From Candidatus Poribacteria bacterium (GTDB lineage Bacteria > Poribacteria > WGA-4E > WGA-3G): a stretch of DNA of 6,945 nt. Made by a program: the position numbers and the translations under genes. The DNA lies in NCBI GenBank assembly GCA_009835515.1, contig VXXH01000149.1:1-6945 (forward strand), given 5' to 3'. The notes below the pieces were generated by a model, which was given only the letters and a program-made list of their open reading frames with translations, made no database searches and was not told where the DNA came from. This document shows positions 5,630 to 6,945 of the stretch, piece by piece; the first letter of the stretch is position 1, and each line of letters starts with the position of its first letter.

Positions 5630-6727
5630 TTATTCATACATGGACAAAGCAAGCACGTGGGGTTGGGTCGTAGTCGTCTTCATCTGCGAGAGTGTGTCCT
5701 TGATTGTAGATGCCCTTGCTTTTCCGACCCCATCAATTGCTTGGAGTTCACCAATAGCGGCTGTGTAAATTCTATCCAACGTTTTGAATTCGTGAACAAT
5801 GTTCTCAACAATATTGAAAGGGATACGCGGCACCTGTCTCAGCATTCGATATCCGCGGGGTTCAAGGACTTCAAAGGTATTCCGAATATCTCGGGGATAG
5901 CCTAAAGCCTCACTGATATTACTCTGATGTGCAAGACTGTTGGCATCAAGCCTGATAATTTTCTCGACGGCTTCAGATTCATCGCGCAGACTCTCATGAT
6001 AATAATCTTTAGTAATCAGCAGCCCGCTGTCAATTTCAGTTGTGAGTTCTGGGATGTGCTGAATGGATTGTGCTTGTGTGCCTAACTCTATTCTGTATAG
6101 GTTCAATTCCTGTTCAGCACGGCGAACCCTTTCACAGAGTTGGATCGCCGTGACAACATTCGCTAATGTGACGTTCCCACTTAATTCTGCCCAATTCAGC
6201 ATAGCGACGGCATCTTTCATGGCTTTGACGTACTGGGTCAGTGCGAGCATGGTCTGATTCGCGCCTGAGAGTAGAACCGGACGTTCCCGGAAGATATAGT
6301 GTTGGTCTTTGAGAAATAAGGTGAGCGTATTCCGACTCTGTGACACAGCAAGAATGATGTGTTCTGTCTGTTTAGCAAATTTATCTGCCGATCGGTGGCG
6401 GAGCCCGGTTTCACTGGACGGGATAGATGGGTCTACCCTTAACGTCACATTGGCGCGAACGATCCGTTTCATATCCTCGGAAAGGATAATTGCCCCATCC
6501 ATCTTTGATAATTGATACAGACGCGCGGGTGTATATTGGCAATTGATCCGAAAGCCACTTTCTGTCAAATCTAAGATTTCCGGTGTATCGCCAATGACAA
6601 TAAGTCCACCCGTCTTACCCTGGATGATATAATCGATACCCTCTCTCAGATGGGTCCCTGGTGACAGCAACTTCAAGGTTGCCAAAAGTTCACGTGTCTT
6701 ATGATTTTCTGTAGAGATGCCCCGCAC
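5630..6727 (-). CDS. disA: DNA integrity scanning protein DisA, diadenylate cyclase
   Basis: From the GTG at 6727 the protein has 365 residues, close to the roughly 360 of known DisA proteins. It condenses two ATP into the second messenger c-di-AMP, and in known members it forms an octamer that binds branched DNA. The N-terminal cyclase domain (about 15-140) shows TGGLIVIGD, KMDGAIILS with the catalytic DGA (77-79), and SSETGLRHRSADKFAKQT with RHR at 110-112. With this start the aspartate is residue 77, the same number as in B. subtilis DisA. A helical linker follows, then GYPRDIRNTFEVLEPRGYR and PRIPFNIVENIV (about 275-310), and a helix-hairpin-helix at about 325-345 (GELQAIDGVGKARASTIK) that binds DNA. 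An in-frame TTG at 6742 would add five residues, but it coincides with the predicted transcription start and its G begins the GGAGG motif. No radA or other usual partner is present; the gene has its own promoter and terminator. Confidence 0.96.
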   Translation of the reverse strand: MRGISTENHKTRELLATLKLLSPGTHLREGIDYIIQGKTGGLIVIGDTPEILDLTESGFRINCQYTPARLYQLSKMDGAIILSEDMKRIVRANVTLRVDPSIPSSETGLRHRSADKFAKQTEHIILAVSQSRNTLTLFLKDQHYIFRERPVLLSGANQTMLALTQYVKAMKDAVAMLNWAELSGNVTLANVVTAIQLCERVRRAEQELNLYRIELGTQAQSIQHIPELTTEIDSGLLITKDYYHESLRDESEAVEKIIRLDANSLAHQSNISEALGYPRDIRNTFEVLEPRGYRMLRQVPRIPFNIVENIVHEFKTLDRIYTAAIGELQAIDGVGKARASTIKDTLSQMKTTTTQPHVLALSMYE

Positions 6728-6735
6728 TGCAACCA

Positions 6736-6740
6736 CCTCC
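6736..6740 (-). promoter_or_regulatory. Shine-Dalgarno sequence that decides the disA start
   Basis: Minus-strand GGAGG lies eight bases before the GTG at 6727, an ideal spacing. It overlaps the first codons of the longer reading from TTG at 6742, which would then have no ribosome binding site of its own. Confidence 0.75.
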
Positions 6741-6747
6741 AATTATT

Positions 6748-6776
6748 AGGATACCATGTCTAAACTGCGGTGTCAA
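6748..6776 (-). promoter_or_regulatory. sigma70-type promoter of disA
   Basis: On the minus strand a perfect -35 TTGACA (6771-6776) is followed after exactly 17 bp by -10 TATCCT (6748-6753), preceded by TGG, an extended -10. Transcription should begin near 6741, leaving a leader of about 14 nt with the GGAGG close to the 5' end. A constitutive housekeeping-type promoter is inferred. Confidence 0.78.
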
Positions 6777-6790
6777 GATTGATTTTAGGT

Positions 6791-6811
6791 ATCAGTTGTC
6801 AGTTATCAGTG
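6791..6811. repeat. Heptad repeat upstream of the disA promoter
   Basis: Plus-strand heptads ATCAGTT, GTCAGTT and ATCAGTG follow one another without gap. Read on the minus strand they are CACTGAT, AACTGAC, AACTGAT, the same family as the block at 2702-2762 but in the opposite orientation. The block lies about 14 bp upstream of the disA -35 element. A further loose match (GATAACTGAAAAATAACTGG) sits near 6872-6891. Confidence 0.65.
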
Positions 6812-6904
6812 GCGATAAAGTATATTTGCGACAACTGTCCATTGAAATGTCAATATATTTTCGGATTTTATGATAACTGAAAAATAACTGGCTCCAAATT
6901 TTGT

Positions 6905-6933
6905 TTGACTTCACGTGCAAATCAGTGTATAAT
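6905..6933 (+). promoter_or_regulatory. Strong sigma70-type promoter reading out of the right edge
   Basis: Plus-strand TTGACT (6905-6910) is followed after exactly 17 bp by a perfect TATAAT (6928-6933). Transcription should start near 6940, leaving only a few bases inside the window, so the transcribed gene or RNA is not visible. It is divergent from disA, with about 130 bp between the two promoters. Confidence 0.75.
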
Positions 6934-6945
6934 GTCTATCAACTT

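Noticed and set aside
6841..6854. ATTGA/TCAAT hairpin and a nearby minus-strand TTGACA
   Set aside because: The stem has five weak pairs and no T-run. The TTGACA has no -10 element at an acceptable distance (the nearest TATACT is 23 bp away).

Overview
The window is a tightly packed bacterial segment in which every recognisable gene lies on the minus strand, so the order of transcription is from right to left. It holds six protein genes: a diadenylate cyclase (disA), a coiled-coil lipoprotein, a membrane-anchored protein with three NTF2-like repeats, a 4HBT-fold acyl-CoA thioesterase, an ABC-transporter ATPase, and the first 451 codons of an FtsX/MacB-like permease that leaves the window at position 1. 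There are no tRNA or rRNA genes, CRISPR arrays or insertion sequences. The origin is inferred, not shown. A lipoprotein with a clear lipobox, MacB-type export genes, moderate GC content and heptad A/T-rich repeats between genes suggest an uncultured didermic lineage. The style of the permease and the repeats recalls Candidatus Poribacteria or related sponge/marine lineages (low to moderate confidence).

Right part (about 5600-6945): disA has its own sigma70-type promoter (TTGACA, 17 bp, TATCCT) and a small intrinsic terminator, so it looks monocistronic. Promoter and Shine-Dalgarno positions favour a GTG start at 6727 over the longer TTG start at 6742. At the right edge a near-consensus plus-strand promoter fires out of the window, so disA is divergent from an unseen transcript.

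Middle part (2763-5518): two genes separated by 20 bp, each with a strong Shine-Dalgarno sequence, form an operon. The upstream one encodes a lipoprotein (lipobox, DUF4398-like region, long coiled coil, C-terminal NTF2-like domain). The downstream one encodes a single-pass membrane protein with three NTF2-like repeats. The C-terminal domains of the two proteins are clearly related and end in almost the same motif (WK, then aromatic-E-N/S-VPD-aromatic). This pair is the least described and most interesting content of the window and may be an envelope-associated system.

Left part (1-2628): a thioesterase gene with its own likely promoter, then after 99 bp an ABC ATPase and, 16 bp later, its permease. 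ATPase and permease clearly form one transporter; whether the thioesterase is co-transcribed with them is open. The intergenic spaces at 2578-2762 and 6743-6945 carry degenerate heptad repeats of the AACTGAT type in opposite orientations.
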